A stretch of DNA of 64,000 bases from the NCBI GenBank assembly GCA_028023455.1, contig JAQFVV010006255.1, positions 558,001 to 622,000 on the forward strand, written 5' to 3'. Below, piece by piece: positions 1 through 11,851 of this stretch (position 1 is its first letter; each line of letters opens with the position of its first letter). The stretch is from Epiperipatus broadwayi. Taxonomy: Eukaryota; Onychophora; Udeonychophora; Euonychophora; Peripatidae. The notes under the pieces are model-generated. The model was not told the DNA's origin, did not search any database, and worked only from the letters and a program-made list of their open reading frames with translations. Both the position numbers and the translations under genes were made by a program.

Positions 1-2130
1 AATAGTAAACTACTTCCCCTGTATTATCATAAATTAACTCACATCTAATATTCTGTTCACTTCTATATATATTTACACTCTTTTTATTCTCCATACTAAT
101 TCTCCATCTCTTCAGCTATCTATTTATTATTAATATATCTATTCTTCTACCCCAGCCTTTGCCACTATAACTCTCAACAATCATCTTAATACAATCATCC
201 CACTCTTTGTACAAGTATACTGACATAAAGTCTTTATCCAAATCTTCTGCATACCCTATCATCTTTTTCATTCATCTTGTTGCCTGCCCCTTACTCATAA
301 CCCAATTAAATACTATTTTGGACATTCTCTTACTATCCCTAAATTGCAATCAACCAAACCTATTCATTTTACTTTATGTATGTGTCATATAAAAACTTAG
401 CTATCCCATTTTTCCTAGAAATGTCCTTCTTTGTCATCCATACATCAGCATTTAATGCATGTCTTCCTACTTCTGTTAGCACTTTTTCTAAGTAATCTAA
501 CATCCCTTTGTTAACCCATAACACATCATTATTATAGGATAACTTGCTTCTGTCATTCCCTTTCATACAATCCTTGCTACATTATATTAATTATTATGAA
601 GACACTGTTAATTTCTTTATCAGTCCCTTTCTTTTCTTTGCTTCCTTTATCAATTTTTTTCTATTTCTCTAAGCAATTCCTCTGATTACTTAAGACAATT
701 CCCAAATTACTTAACTTTATATCCCCCAAGAAAAATTCTTTCCCCAGCATTTATCATTACTTTTGATTTTTCTTTACTAAATTGGATCCCCATCTCTTTA
801 CCTACCCCTGCCCAAGTCTTTTGCACAACTTCCATATCTTCTCTATTTTCTGTGCATAAGAAAACATCAGCAAATAAAAGACCTGATAATGTAGATATTC
901 TCTTGCCATCTGCTAATGGTATCTTCATCCTTCTGCCTAATCTTTCTATTGCTCTTTCCATTTCTCTCTAATATAACAAAAACAAAATAAGTGGCATAGG
1001 GCATCCTTGCCTTAGTCCTACTTCATTTTTTAACTCTGTGTCTATATTTTCTAATTGATACATATAATAATTATTTTATACAATCTCTTAATAATATCCA
1101 CTAAAGCCCCATTCATTCCCAAATTTACTAAACTTACCCATAATCTATTTCTATTCATTCTATCACATGCCTTCTCTATATCTATAAAGACCACATATAA
1201 TTGCCTACCTGTGTTCCTACTCATTTCTTTAAGTTGTGTGATTACAAATAAATTATCTCCTATATGCCTATCCATTTCTAAAATCCACTTGCATTTTTCC
1301 CACTATATTATTTTCTTTCATCTATTTTGCCATTTTTTCATCCACCATTTATGCAAAAACATTATACAACCCTGACATTCCCACTACAGTCTATAATTGT
1401 TTATCTTTCTATGGTTTTTACTCTTTCCTTTAAATAATAGCCTCACTCTTGTATAATTCTAACTATATAAAAATTCTGGCTTCTCTGCCAAAAATGGCAT
1501 AATAATATATTTAATTTTGCCCTATTTAAAATTCATCACATCTCTGCTGCCCATCTATCTAAATATCTTGCCTTCCCATTTTTCAAATTCTTCCCTGCCT
1601 CATTCAGTTCATTTTCTGTAAAACCAATATTTCCATTACTCTTATCCATTTCTTCTTTCTCCCTCTTTTTCTTTTCACTATAACACACCTCTACTTTTCC
1701 CAGATCTACAACATAAAAAATATTTTATCTATTTTTTTATGTTGTGATCTACGAAGACTCTAGACAGTCGAAACTGTTAAATAAATAAAATTATTTGCTT
1801 AAAGTGTTAAAGGAGTGTTGGTGAGTTTATAGTGAAATTTCCATTACTGTGTGCTTTTATGATAGTTATCATTCTGTCCTTCACATCTAACATCTTTTCT
1901 ATATCCATTACATAATTATTTAAGATTGTCTCTAATTCTTCTTTAGAGCTACACATTTTTTTTCATCTTTTAGTAACACTATTTCTCTTTCCCTTACATT
2001 CCTTCTTTTAATACATTTTCAAATTTTTTTACTCCTATCTCTTCCACTTTTATTAATATCCTCCAATAATTTACTATTTAATTTTATTCTCTGTCTCTCT
2101 AATTATCTGTTTTAGCCAACTTTATTAGAG
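1..2130 (-). pseudogene. Non-LTR retrotransposon A, reverse transcriptase half (decayed)
   Basis: Minus-strand translation gives broken but recognisable non-LTR reverse transcriptase blocks. Around 1275-1050 a block reads like the motif with the first catalytic Asp (VFIDIEKACDRMNRNRLW). Around 1040-960 is a PQG-like and hydrophobic block, and around 960-707 a block with LLFADVFLC, where the expected second Asp of the catalytic ADD is lost, followed by GIQFSKEKSKVM. A further C-terminal block lies at 566-369 (VGRHALNADVWMTKK). Frames shift and stops are frequent, so it is a dead copy. The start of RT homology near 1690 is preceded (2130-1850) by a lysine/arginine-rich linker that continues across the nested insertion to the endonuclease at 4.7-5.7 kb. 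The 3' end lies beyond the left edge of the window. The exact clade (RTE-, Nimb- or CR1-like) is not resolved. Confidence 0.75.
1735..1845 (+). repeat. Short hammerhead-like insertion inside element A
   Basis: Plus-strand sequence interrupts the linker-to-RT reading of element A. It contains CGAAGACT, a 6-nt loop and AGTCGAAAC, i.e. a 4-bp helix (GACT/AGTC) followed by the GAAAC of a hammerhead-type core. The upstream core reads CTACGA where CTGANGA is expected, so one conserved G is missing. An adjacent inverted repeat (ACAACATAAAAAATA ... TATTTTTTTATGTTGT, about 1709-1745) may mark the insertion edge. Penelope-like elements are known to carry hammerhead motifs near their ends, so a Penelope-derived or SINE-like origin is possible. 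Activity is unlikely given the missing base. Confidence 0.35.
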
Positions 2131-4340
2131 ATTGTTTTTTTTTTTGTTTTTTTTAATCAAAAAAATGTTTATTTTAACTTATTAGTTACATTGGAACTTT
2201 TAAAAAAAATTTATAATCATATACAATAATGAACTATTAGTACAATTACTCATGAGCTAAATCACCCAGAGTGACCATTTAATCATGTAAATATATCTAT
2301 GTTAGCATGCCAATAATACAAATAAGTTCTTATAAGCAAAATTTGCCTAAGGTCATTTCTACAAGATAACTTTTAAAACTATGTTTTTAAAAGAATTATT
2401 CAAAATCGTTAAACAATGTCTTTATAATTATGTTCTTGCAATTTTGTTAATGTCTATTAGCTCCCATGTACACTTTATTATTGTTTGTGAGGCAATCCGA
2501 TAGTCTCTTTTTTAATTTCTTTAAAATACTATTAAGGGATCCATGCAACTTAAATCAAACAAGAGTGAAACCCAAATTAGCCAAATACTATATAATAGGA
2601 AGGTGACACTTATTATTTTCCCAAAATTGCCTGAACTAATACTCTGAATCAGTATCATCATCAATGGGTTTTTCCTTTTGAAAATTGAATGAATTATCAT
2701 TCTGCAGTCATTCAATTTGATACATCTGTTAAAAATGTGTCCACTAGTCTTTTCTTCTATACTGCATAAAGTGCACTTATCCTCAATTGACTTGTAATCT
2801 CTGTTTTTTACCAAAATGCTACCTGTGGGAAGTGAATCAAGATTGATCATAACCAAAAAATTAAAGTATTTTGGCTCCAGGCACCACCATTTAAATTTTT
2901 TTAAAAAGGCAAATATGATTATGTTAAGAGTTGAACTTATTGGCATGAATGAATCATAAATGAGGTTATAAGTCTCCCAGTATCTAATTTTTGTGGGTTT
3001 GGCCTGGTTCAGAACTAAATTCATTTTTGTAATAACAGTTAAAAAAATCAAACAGCAACAATTCCCCCTAGGAGGGGGAGTATCTGTGGTCAACACTTTA
3101 ATCAGAAAGAAGTTTTTGAAATTATATTAAGTCTATAAAACAGATTGAAAGCATGCTGGTGACAAAATACCTGTAGTGAATGTAGCACCAGACCATTCAA
3201 TTAGTAATCATTTGCATCTTCCAGAGGCTAATTGCTACAGTTCTTCCTCACCACAGTAGGCAAGAAAAAATTGTGCTTATTCCATGAATGAATTTTCCAG
3301 TGAATTTCACAAATGCCATGGAATAACAACATGTTAAGGAGAGTCATCTTGGCATATAAGGAGGTGTAAACTTTTCTCAAAGAACCAATAATTTTGTTAG
3401 TGGCTGTCATTATTGAGTTTTGAACCTCCCTCCTTATTGCAAAAGAGGAGAGGTTAAAGGCCATGCTGAGAAATGGGGGGGGGGGGTATTTGCAAAGGAG
3501 GAAGGGATGCCATCGCCTGAGGACAATATCCATGCCACTGACTTCTCCAAATTGAAGCATAATCCTGATTCACTAGAAAATTGTGACATTAATTTCATGA
3601 GCCCAGGGATGTACTTACGGATTAGTAAAAACACTGCCAGGTCATCCATGTATGAGATGGGATGTATGTATTTTTTAATACTGGGAATGAAAACTCCAGG
3701 AAGATTCTGTTCAATGGATATTAGGAAGGAGTTCATGTATAAAATAAATAATGAGGGCACTCAGAGGATGTCCCTGAGGGATAGATTTAGTTGGGGTGAA
3801 AGATTTCAATAATTTTCCATTCAATGATATAGAAATCTGGCTATTCATCAGAAGATTATAAATAAAATTAATAATGCCAGAGGAGTGGTCAAGTTCACCC
3901 AGAATGTCCAGCTGCACTACGATGGGTTTCAATCTTCTATATCTTCTTGTATCGTCTACTATTAACTTAAAGAGGCTAATAGCCTCACAGTAAACACTCC
4001 TTTTTGGCAAACTGGAAGGTTGATATATGTAACAGAATCTTGTCCTGGAGTTTATCTTTGATTATGGATTCTATAATTTTGATTATCAATGGTATCATGG
4101 ATATAGAGCATAGATTCTCAAGAGGAAAGGGATAATCCTCTCTTGAGAAATGGCACCATAGCAGTCAGATAAAGCCCATCAATTAACAGTGGGTGGGAAG
4201 CAAGGAAGTTCACCATATTTAGGATTGTCAGTATAGCAAAGGCTTGAAGGTGTTTGAAGATGAATATTAGAATACCATGGAGACCCACAGGTGCATTCTA
4301 TCTGGCACTGAGACAATTTCAGCATGAATATCTGCCTCAT
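2131..4340 (-). pseudogene. Nested non-LTR retrotransposon B with poly(A) tail (5'-truncated, decayed)
   Basis: A second minus-strand element is inserted in the endonuclease-RT linker of element A. Reading 4260 down to 2521 gives, in order: an RT entry block (about 4110-4050, SISMIPLIIKIIESIIKDKL); a block with VQLDILGELDHSSGIINF and IPQGHPLSAL (about 3920-3740); the catalytic block SYMDDLAVFLL (about 3670-3630) with SGLCFNLEKSVAW; a block starting MTLLNMLLFHGI (about 3345-3310); and a C-terminal zinc-knuckle CTLCSIEEKTSGHIFNRC (about 2795-2740). An AATAAA signal (complement of 2167-2174) and an A-rich tail (T runs at 2135-2145 and 2147-2154) mark the 3' end. The YMDD catalytic core is preserved but the frame is broken, including at a G12 run (3475-3486). 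The 5' end is truncated near 4340. No clear target-site duplication was found. Confidence 0.75.
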
Positions 4341-5700
4341 AAATTGTTTTCCCATTTAATATTAACTTCTTTCTCACTTTTTATTCTTAAAGCACATTTA
4401 TATACTTTGCATGCTTTATTCTTCTTTTTTGCTAATTCTCACCTTAATATTACTGTTATTGTTCTGAATACTCTCACCTCAAACCTAATATGCCACTTTT
4501 TCTACTTCACCATACTAATTTTTTATTTATTCCCAACCAACTTTTCCATAACATCTTCTACTTTTATTTTAGTCTTCTAGCTTATTCTTATCATTCACTC
4601 TCAACCCATATATTTCACTATCCTTTCTACTTTTATGTTATTTTCTCTCATATTACTGTAAAAGAAATTATGATCTCTATTACATACTCTCTTCATTATC
4701 AAAAACTTTAATTTTCCGCACTTTATTAATTCCCTCTTTCTTTACTAATATATAATCTATTGTGTGAAATGTATTATTTCTAGATCATGTGTATTCCCCT
4801 CATAAATACTTGATAAATTTCCAATGTTTGTATTCACTCTGTGACAAAATAATTTCAGAAGCTGACTATTCTTGTTATCCAAGTCATCAATTTCTTCAAT
4901 ATGCCCATTCATATATGCTATAACCATAATTTTCTTTTCTTTTTTAAATTCTGTATATCCTTAAATAAGTTCATATATGCTATTGTTCCACTCCATTATA
5001 GTTTGACTATCTCCAGTGTTCATATATATTATAGCCACCATTTATTCTTGTCTTCCTAACCTTATCTCAAATCATATTTTTTTGACATTATTTCTATACT
5101 ACCACTCCTTTTTTTCTTTTCAATTTATACTCTGCCATATCAAATTTTCCACTGTATATCCTTAAATAAGCATTCATATATGCTATTGTTCCACTCCATT
5201 ATGGTTTGACTATCTCCAGTAGTCATATATATACTATGTCCACCATTCATTCATGTCTTCCTAACCTTATCTCAAACCATAAATGTTCTTGTACAGTATT
5301 TAAATATTTTTTGACATTACTCCTATACTCCACTTCTTTTTTCATTTTCAGTTTATACCCTGCCATATCAAATTTTTCACTGTAGGTTCTTCTTTTCTTA
5401 TATGTGTTTCCAGTATTGCTAATACCTCAAGCCCTTAATTTTTTAACTGCTGTGTTTAATTCCAACTACTTTTCTGGTCTCCTACTAACTTGCATATTTA
5501 AATATCCAGTTTTTTTTTCTGCCTTTTATAAATTATTTTGACTCTTTCTTCTTTATTACATTTGTATTTAGTTTGTTTATCATTAGTTTTACTAATCAAT
5601 TGCCTCTCAACATCTACATTTACCCTTTGTTTACTTCTACATCTCATTCATCCCTAACCTTATTTTTACTAATATTATAATTTAAAACTCTACTTCCTAC
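4341..5700 (-). pseudogene. Element A: linker and AP-endonuclease domain (decayed)
   Basis: On the minus strand, 5300-4740 translates in shifting frames to an apurinic-like endonuclease of the non-LTR type: a block with MTTGDSQTIMEWNNSIYE (about 5230-5175) and a downstream block GHIEEIDDLDNKNSQLLKLF (about 4915-4855), which resembles the GDxNGH...N.NG..L motif of EEP-fold endonucleases. 4475-4340 is a basic linker (KKKNKACKVYKCALRIK) that continues at 2130-1850. This shows element B split one ancestral element. The domain is dead: it has stops, an internal duplication and lost motif residues. Identification as an endonuclease is by motif reading only. Confidence 0.6.
4960..5388. repeat. Tandem duplication (~200 bp, two units) within the endonuclease region
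   Basis: The stretch from about 4966 to 5155 is repeated, with small indels, from about 5156 to 5388. Shared blocks include CATATATGCTATTGTTCCAC, GGTTTGACTATCTCCAGT (first copy AGTTTG...), TGTCTTCCTAACCTTATCTC and TGCCATATCAAATTTT. The second copy has about 25 extra bases near 5285-5310. The duplication lies inside the dead endonuclease domain of element A, so it arose during decay or was carried by the source copy. Confidence 0.75.
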
Positions 5701-6700
5701 CCACTTTATAAGTTTTCCAAAATATAAAATTTTTCATAAATTAAGTTCCCTAATGCTTCAGTCCTTGTTTTTCTAAATGCAATCCATACATTCTCTTTTA
5801 CTAATAAAAAATCTGATACATCCACAAACATAACATTATTTCTATCACACAGTTTTTCCAATCTGTCTTTTAAATAACATGCCCTATTTAGCATATACCT
5901 ATTGTCAAATCTTAGTAGTAATCCAACTATTCCTACTCTTCATTTAATCTTAATCAAACTACTAATCAACTCTTTGTACTCATCCATTATTCTGTCCAAT
6001 GGCTCTGACAGATTATTTCTCCTCACTATAACACAAACATCTCTATTCTCCTTTTTTATTTACCTTATCTGTAATATCCCTAATTCTAACTCCAGGCAAA
6101 CATACTCTTACATATCTATTTCTATTTTTCCAAGCAATTACATCTCCACATCCTCTAATTAATGATTCCTCTACCAAGAGTGTCTCATAGTTTGCTTTCC
6201 CTATTTCATCTGTAACATTTTCTTCAACCTTCTGAACTTTCTTATTTACTTATTTTTTACTGTTTCTTTTCATTAATTTCTTGATCTGCTCACACTTCAT
6301 ATTTAATGCTTTTAATTTTATTTTTACATCTTTTACCTCTCATTCTACTTTATTCTTTGGCTAACTATCATCATTGCATTACTTATTTTGTCATCTATAT
6401 CTTTTGCCACTCTATTCAACATATACTTCATTCTATTGTCATTTCTACATTTTCCTCAATTTCTCCTGACTTTCTCTTAAACTATATACAGTTAAAAAGC
6501 ATTTTTTTCACCTCTTTTATGACATTTATACATGATCTATCTGTATTTAAGCACTTCAGATAGAAAACCTTATCACATACTGTAACACTAACAAAGAACA
6601 CCTAGTTTCCTTCTGATCATCATACATACATTGTGATAAACACATGCAGTCTATATTTTTTTTATTTTTCCAATTCCCCTACTCTATATTTAAATTTATG
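5700..6700 (-). pseudogene. Element A: ORF1-like remnant, possible SGNH/esterase-type domain
   Basis: Minus-strand translation around 6290-5706 gives, with frameshifts, GKANYETLLVEESLIRGCGD, then WKNRNRYVRVCLPGVRIRDI, then ACYLKDRLEKLCDRNNVMFV and TRTEALGNLIYEKF. The order (a strand-like LLV.(D)SLIRG block, a PG.RI block, LN..YLKDRL..LC....V.FVDV, then TEALGNLI) resembles the SGNH-hydrolase (esterase-type) ORF1 of CR1-like elements. The expected catalytic Asp-Ser after LLV reads Glu-Ser here, and the late His region is damaged, so the copy is inactive. Position upstream of the endonuclease on the same strand fits an ORF1. The domain assignment is tentative. 6300-6700 shows only low-complexity T-rich sequence with no recognisable protein. 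Confidence 0.4.
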
Positions 6701-7125
6701 ATTTTTCTACCACTTTCCAAACTTCTTTATACATTTTTTTTTCTTTTTTTATGATAGAGAATGAAAAACATGTGCTTCCCTAAAACTCACACTTCAATGT
6801 TACCCTTCTTTCTCAAAATAAATCACTCTCTCACTTAAGTTTTAAAAAAAATATTAGCAAACCTCCTAAAATCCAACTAATCTTATATATTTCTTAGTTT
6901 TTAAAGCCTCATTACAATAAACACAAAAAATATTTATATATATTTAAAATGTCAGCTTCTTGTTTCGCTCTCCAAACATTAGCTATATTTTTCCTCAATC
7001 TTACCAAATTCAATTAAATCTATCTCTCTTCACTCCAAGTATTTATTCTCATCCACTTTCTAAACAAGTATTCTCCAGCAACTTATTAAAATAAATAAAA
7101 CTTTAACTTATCTTGCGGAACAAAA
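6701..7125. other. AT-rich stretch with no recognisable feature
   Basis: Low-complexity T/C-rich then A/T-rich DNA. It may include the 5' leader of element A, but no boundary, repeat or coding block could be supported. Confidence 0.5.
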
Positions 7126-7129
7126 ATTA

Positions 7130-7315
7130 GCCATGTAATGCACAATGTTGACATAATTCAGCAATGCCCTCTGTGAACAAATATAAATTCTAACCTTTGA
7201 TGTTAAGATATTTCAGGAACACCTTCTGTGAATAAATATAAATTCTGGAACTTCAAACAGCTGTTTGAAGTTTAGAATTTATATTTATTCACAAAGAGCA
7301 TTGCTGAAATAACAT
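7130..7315. repeat. Palindromic foldback repeat with duplicated arm
   Basis: A central dyad (about 7222-7300) pairs TGTGAATAAATATAAATTC on the left with GAATTTATATTTATTCACA on the right, the centre being CTTCAAACAGCTGTTTGAAG. An extra left copy (about 7140-7190, TTCAGCAATGCCCTCTGTGA ...) also matches the outer right arm (... GAGCATTGCTGAAATAACAT). This is the shape of a small foldback/MITE in which the left arm was duplicated. No protein is encoded. Confidence 0.7.
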
Positions 7316-8100
7316 CGTGATTGGTGATTTGAATTTTCTATCTATTTCAGCTTGCATTATGATATATATATTCTATGGTCTTGGACAATAAAATAAAAAA
7401 CTATTGAAAAATATTTCAGGACCTCCATTTTACTAGATTTTTACGTAATCTGCTAAAATGCTTTTCAACAGCATTTGATTTTATTGGTCAAGACCAGAGA
7501 TTACATCATTATTATTACTACTACTACTATTATTACTATAGTCTACACAAATGTATTATATTTTCTTTTTTATGTAGATTTAATATTAAACATTTATTTT
7601 ATATACAAATAATGAGACTTTGAAATATGTGTACTCTTTATAAGATTGTTTTGGGGATTTAACTCTTAAATTCTTTATAATAGTGTAATTTAAAATTCAG
7701 TTTTCAGAAAAACTTTTATTTAACAACAGATGTCAACATAATATTTATTATCTTGTAAATCTACATAAGTTTCATTTGATAAGCATATTTTTTTCATTTT
7801 TATAAAACAAAATATTCCCAAGTTGTAATAATATTGTGTTTATATTTTAATTTAATAAAAATTCTCACATTATATATTATTTAATTTAAACTCATCTTAA
7901 AATGTCAATGTGCAATCTTCAACTATTTTCACAGAGAAAGTGAAATATCATTACCATAATCTTATATTCTAAATACATTTTATTAAATAATTAATTATTG
8001 ATTTATTAAAAAAAAAAATTTTCCAATCAATTTTACATAGACTAAAATCTAACTTTCGTTAATAAATATATTGCACAAATATGAATATTCAAGATTACTG
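7316..8100. other. AT-rich stretch with no recognisable feature
   Basis: Only a short impure ACT/ATT triplet run (about 7510-7545) stands out; otherwise unannotated AT-rich DNA. Confidence 0.5.
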
Positions 8101-8104
8101 TTAT

Positions 8105-8340
8105 TATAGGGGATTTGAACACAGACTTTTAAACTCCCCTCATCTATCCACTCCATCTTATATAACTGATACACATGACTACATACAAGTGAAAAAGATA
8201 AATGATCTCCAATGTGTATAATTTGTGCTGAACCAGCACTTATCAATTGGTTCAGATCATCATCTCTCATATATATATAATCAGTGCTCAGTTTATATTA
8301 AGATAGCAAATCTTCAAACTTTAATGAACAAGCACCTCCT
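8105..8340 (+). repeat. Foldback-family repeat (FB1), single arm
   Basis: One-armed copy of the most abundant repeat in the window. Diagnostic blocks in order: TTGAACACAGACTTTT, a CTCC...ATCTTAT block, GATACACATGACTAC, AAAGATAAATGATCTCCAA, TGCTGAACCAGC, ATCA.TTGGTTCAGAT, CAGTGCTCAGTTTATATTAA and GATAGCAAATCTTCAAAC. The same block order recurs at 29.57, 33.86, 38.40 and 43.9 kb and, inverted, elsewhere. No coding capacity. It lies just upstream of a Penelope-like fragment. Confidence 0.8.
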
Positions 8341-8394
8341 CTAATTACATCTAAAGTTCAGTATATACATTATACTTGTATTCAAATATTAAAT

Positions 8395-8965
8395 ATTACT
8401 GTTATTAATTAAAATGTTAAACAGCCTAAAGACAGTATGAAATATTATACCTAATGTAACTTCAAAAATTACTAAAAAATTTACTAATGATTTCAAATTT
8501 ATCTTCAGAACACCTCCTAACACTAACTGACTAATAAATAATTCCAACGATAAAATAGAAAAATATCAAGCCCCTCATGTGGTCTATAAAATAGCATGCC
8601 CTCAATTAGGCTGCCAGGCATCTTACTATGGCGAGATTCAGGCTAACATCAACACAAGAATTTACCAACACGTGTGCATACAACAGGGTTAAAAATAAAC
8701 ATGAAGGAACATCAATCTTCTGGGACCACTAAGCAGCTTCATGCCATTATTCACACCCTGTTCTGCCCAAATAATTTGCACAGAGAAAAGTGATGCCAAA
8801 AGAAAGGTCAAAGAAGCTTTTTACATAGCAAATGATTTCAGTGCCATTAATAGAAGAGAGACATGCTTTGCTCTCTCCAAACAATGGACTAATTTATTAA
8901 AAATTCAAGCTCATTTGCATATGTGCACAATAAATTACAACCGTCTTCATTCATAAAGCTATGAG
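8395..8965 (+). pseudogene. Penelope-like element, GIY-YIG endonuclease C-terminal fragment (lineage 1)
   Basis: Plus-strand translation reads ...FRTPPNTN, then DKIEKYQAPHVVYKIACPQL, GCQASYYGEIQANINTRIYQ, a gap, and KRKVKEAFYIANDFSAINRR followed by ETCFALSKQW. VYKIA with YYGE spaced about 14 residues apart is the GIY-YIG signature, and the flanking pattern matches the C-terminus of Penelope-like retroelements, where this nuclease follows the reverse transcriptase. Stops occur upstream (about 8395-8535) and the nuclease middle is broken after about 8670. The reverse transcriptase is absent, so this is a truncated dead copy. Sequence differs clearly from the intact element at 35 kb, implying another lineage. 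Confidence 0.75.
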
Positions 8966-10435
8966 TATGAGATTAAAATACTAAATCTCAAAAGCGCTAA
9001 GCAGGCATATTAAACATTATAGTATAATTACAGCTTCACTAACACATGCGAAAAAATCGCATATGTATAATTAAAATGTTAAAATAAATTTTTTAATAAA
9101 GTATTTAAATGACTGACTTCATAATTATATAAATAATATTTTAATAGTTGCATTGATATTATTTTCATGCAATATCAAATAATGTATACATTAATTAATA
9201 TAATCAAATTATTGCCATAACTACAACTACAAATAAACAATATGTATTAATTAGACTATGTTTTGATTTGAAGTTTCTTTAGATTATTTTGCATAGTAAG
9301 CAATGTGGCAATATGCATATTAATTTCAATTTTTGAGATAATGTACATTATAGACCAGTAAATACATATTAATTTGATTCTCTTTTTAAACTAAAATTTT
9401 AATAGTTTTCTATTCATCTTCACAATTTTAATATAGTTTTGAGAATTGTCATGAAAGTATTATTTTAGAGCCAATGGAGACAATGGATTTTAATGCTGAC
9501 ATAATTTAAATAAAGTCTTCAATTTTTTTTTCATATGATAAATATTAATAAATATTTCCATTAATTTGCATATTAAAATTCTGATTAATAACTAATGATG
9601 ATCAACACTACAGTTCTAACCATCTTTAGGAATTATAACAAAATATAATATTACTTTCTACTCAATCTTTCTATCTTGCAATATATTGTTAAAAACTAAT
9701 TTATCGGTCTATCGGGTTGACAGATAAATAAAAAAACAAAATTTTTACATTTAAAATTAATCATCAGATTAGATTAAATAGGCATTGAAAATTGTTAATG
9801 CCCACTTATCAATTAAGTAAAATATCAAATAAACCAAATAACAAGTAAAAATTTGTAAACCCTCCCCTTCCTGTCTACCAAAATTTATTATGTGAATAGT
9901 AATTGTGTTTAAGATTAATATGTCTATTTTAAAATCACTTTAATTTAAGAATTTTTTTTAAAAATGAATCTTAATAAATATTTATTTAAAATATTTAATT
10001 TTAATTAAATATAATATTAATAATGCAAGCATGGACACATAAAATTACTTCTATCTTTTTTTTCACAATTCATCTACCATCTTTAATGCATACACTTAGT
10101 TATGTTTGAAGTATATGATTTCAATTTTTGTCAAATTATTAATGAATCTTTAAATTTTCTCTAAGTTATTTAATAGTGTATATAGATAGGTATACGTCAC
10201 ATAGAAGTAATTTTTGTCAATTATGTATAGATTTGAAACAAAGTAGATCATGTAGATCATGTCAAAAGATGTAAGCATCTAAACTGTGAATTAATAATAT
10301 TTATGATTGATAATATAATAAATAAATTATCATCTTGTAAAATTTGATATTTCTTACAGAACAAAGCTACTATGTGAGAAAACAGGCATAGCCTTTATTG
10401 ATTTCATTTATTGCTTATATTATATCTATAAATTG
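8966..10435. other. AT-rich stretch with no recognisable feature
   Basis: Very A/T-rich DNA with short homopolymer runs. No open frame, repeat arm or RNA-like structure was recognised. Confidence 0.5.
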
Positions 10436-10800
10436 TTAAATCAGGTATCACTAGTATTTGTCTGAAGGTTTGTAATGATGGTATATTATAAGATGTGATA
10501 TGTTGGACTATTTCTATCATTTATGAGTGAATGTTGAATGTATAGAAAATTTTAAACTTTATTTAAACTTTCCAAATACAAACAACTTGTTAGTAATAAC
10601 ACACAAATAGACAATACAAGTTAGTAATTACCCAACATTTAGAGTAGTATTATTCTCCACTCTTCTTCAGGTGTTGTTGGCCTATATACCCAATTATAAT
10701 ATTCACTTAGAAGTTGAACTTGCACCTTTCGATTCTTGAATATTGAATTTAAGGCAAACACTCTACCAACTGAGCTATTATCACTACCATTATTTAATTA
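10436..10800 (-). mobile_element. Solo tRNA-headed SINE-like element sharing sequence with the Penelope 3' region
   Basis: Read on the minus strand from 10800: a tRNA-like head with an A box (TAGCTCAGTTGG, complement of about 10766-10777) and B-box-like AAGTTCAACTTC (complement of about 10708-10719). Then come ACACCTGAAGAAGAGTGGAG, a hairpin with ACTACTCT, repeated TTACTAAC motifs, and a tail including GATAGAAATAGTCCAACAT and ...CATTACAAACCTTCAGACAA. The same order and sequence occurs at 36945-37345 downstream of the Penelope-like ORF and inverted at 34080-34490. Here there is no Penelope coding sequence, so it behaves as an independent element. The GAAA of its hammerhead-like motif is changed (CTCTAAATG). 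Pol III transcription is inferred only from the boxes. Confidence 0.7.
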
Positions 10801-11305
10801 AGGTATAGAAAAAATTCATAAGTTTTTATTGAGTAAGGAGTGGCAATTTATTTTTATTGTTTACACATTGTCTTATTTCTTTAAAAATTGAATTTATTGC
10901 TAAATACTTTTCATATTAAAAGTTTAGTACATGTTTCAAATCCAGTCACAAGACTTACTGTTGATTTATTTTTATAGTTGATCATTCATGATCATTACTT
11001 TTGGGTAATTCTGGTGAACATATAGTTACTTAATCATAATTACTAGTGTGTTGATCTCTCGGGCTTATTCCTCATGATATTCATTTGTATTTAACTTTAC
11101 ATTTAAATTTTGTATTGACTTGTGTTTGATGATGATGATGATTTTCCCATCATGCCAGGTTAACTCCTGATTTTTGTACCATTACAATATATATAAACAT
11201 TCCATTTATAATTTTATTTAGAAAAAATGAGTCAGATTATAAACAGAAATTTCCAAATGTTAAAACATTTCAACAATTACATCCATTAAAATTATTAAAT
11301 TATAC
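10801..11305. other. AT-rich stretch with no recognisable feature
   Basis: No coding or repeat structure recognised apart from a short GATGATGATGATGAT run near 11128. Confidence 0.5.
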
Positions 11306-11810
11306 ATGTATATATATGTGATATTATAAAAAAAAATCTAGTCTTTTTACATGCACCATGGAATTGATATGCACTCCTCTGTCTATGCTTAGAGCTTGTT
11401 CTTTAAATAAACCAATTTTTATTGACCATACCTAAATTAGGGCTTGAATTTATTATGAGTTTAATTTTTAAATTGGCAAATTACTTGCATAAGTTCAGTC
11501 ATAGGGAAGAGAAAGTTTCTTATTTTTAACTACCTGCAAAACTGAATCTTATTAGTCTGAATATATGTAATAATTAATAAAATAGTGATTTATATATACA
11601 TATAAATAAAATATCCAGGTATATTCATGTAGAATTTATTAATATATATATAAACTGAAGTTTTGACTAGGTCACTCTGGTCATTAACTGGGAACAAATA
11701 TTATAAAATAAATGTAGAGGCACTGTAAACACTGATGTATAACAATAATTAATGTTCTATAAATAGAAAATAAAATTTTATTTCTGTAGCCCATGAAAAT
11801 CTCCAATTTA

Positions 11811-11851
<41 letters not shown>

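Noticed and set aside
3420-3812. 130-codon plus-strand frame
   Set aside because: Antisense to the catalytic region of non-LTR element B.
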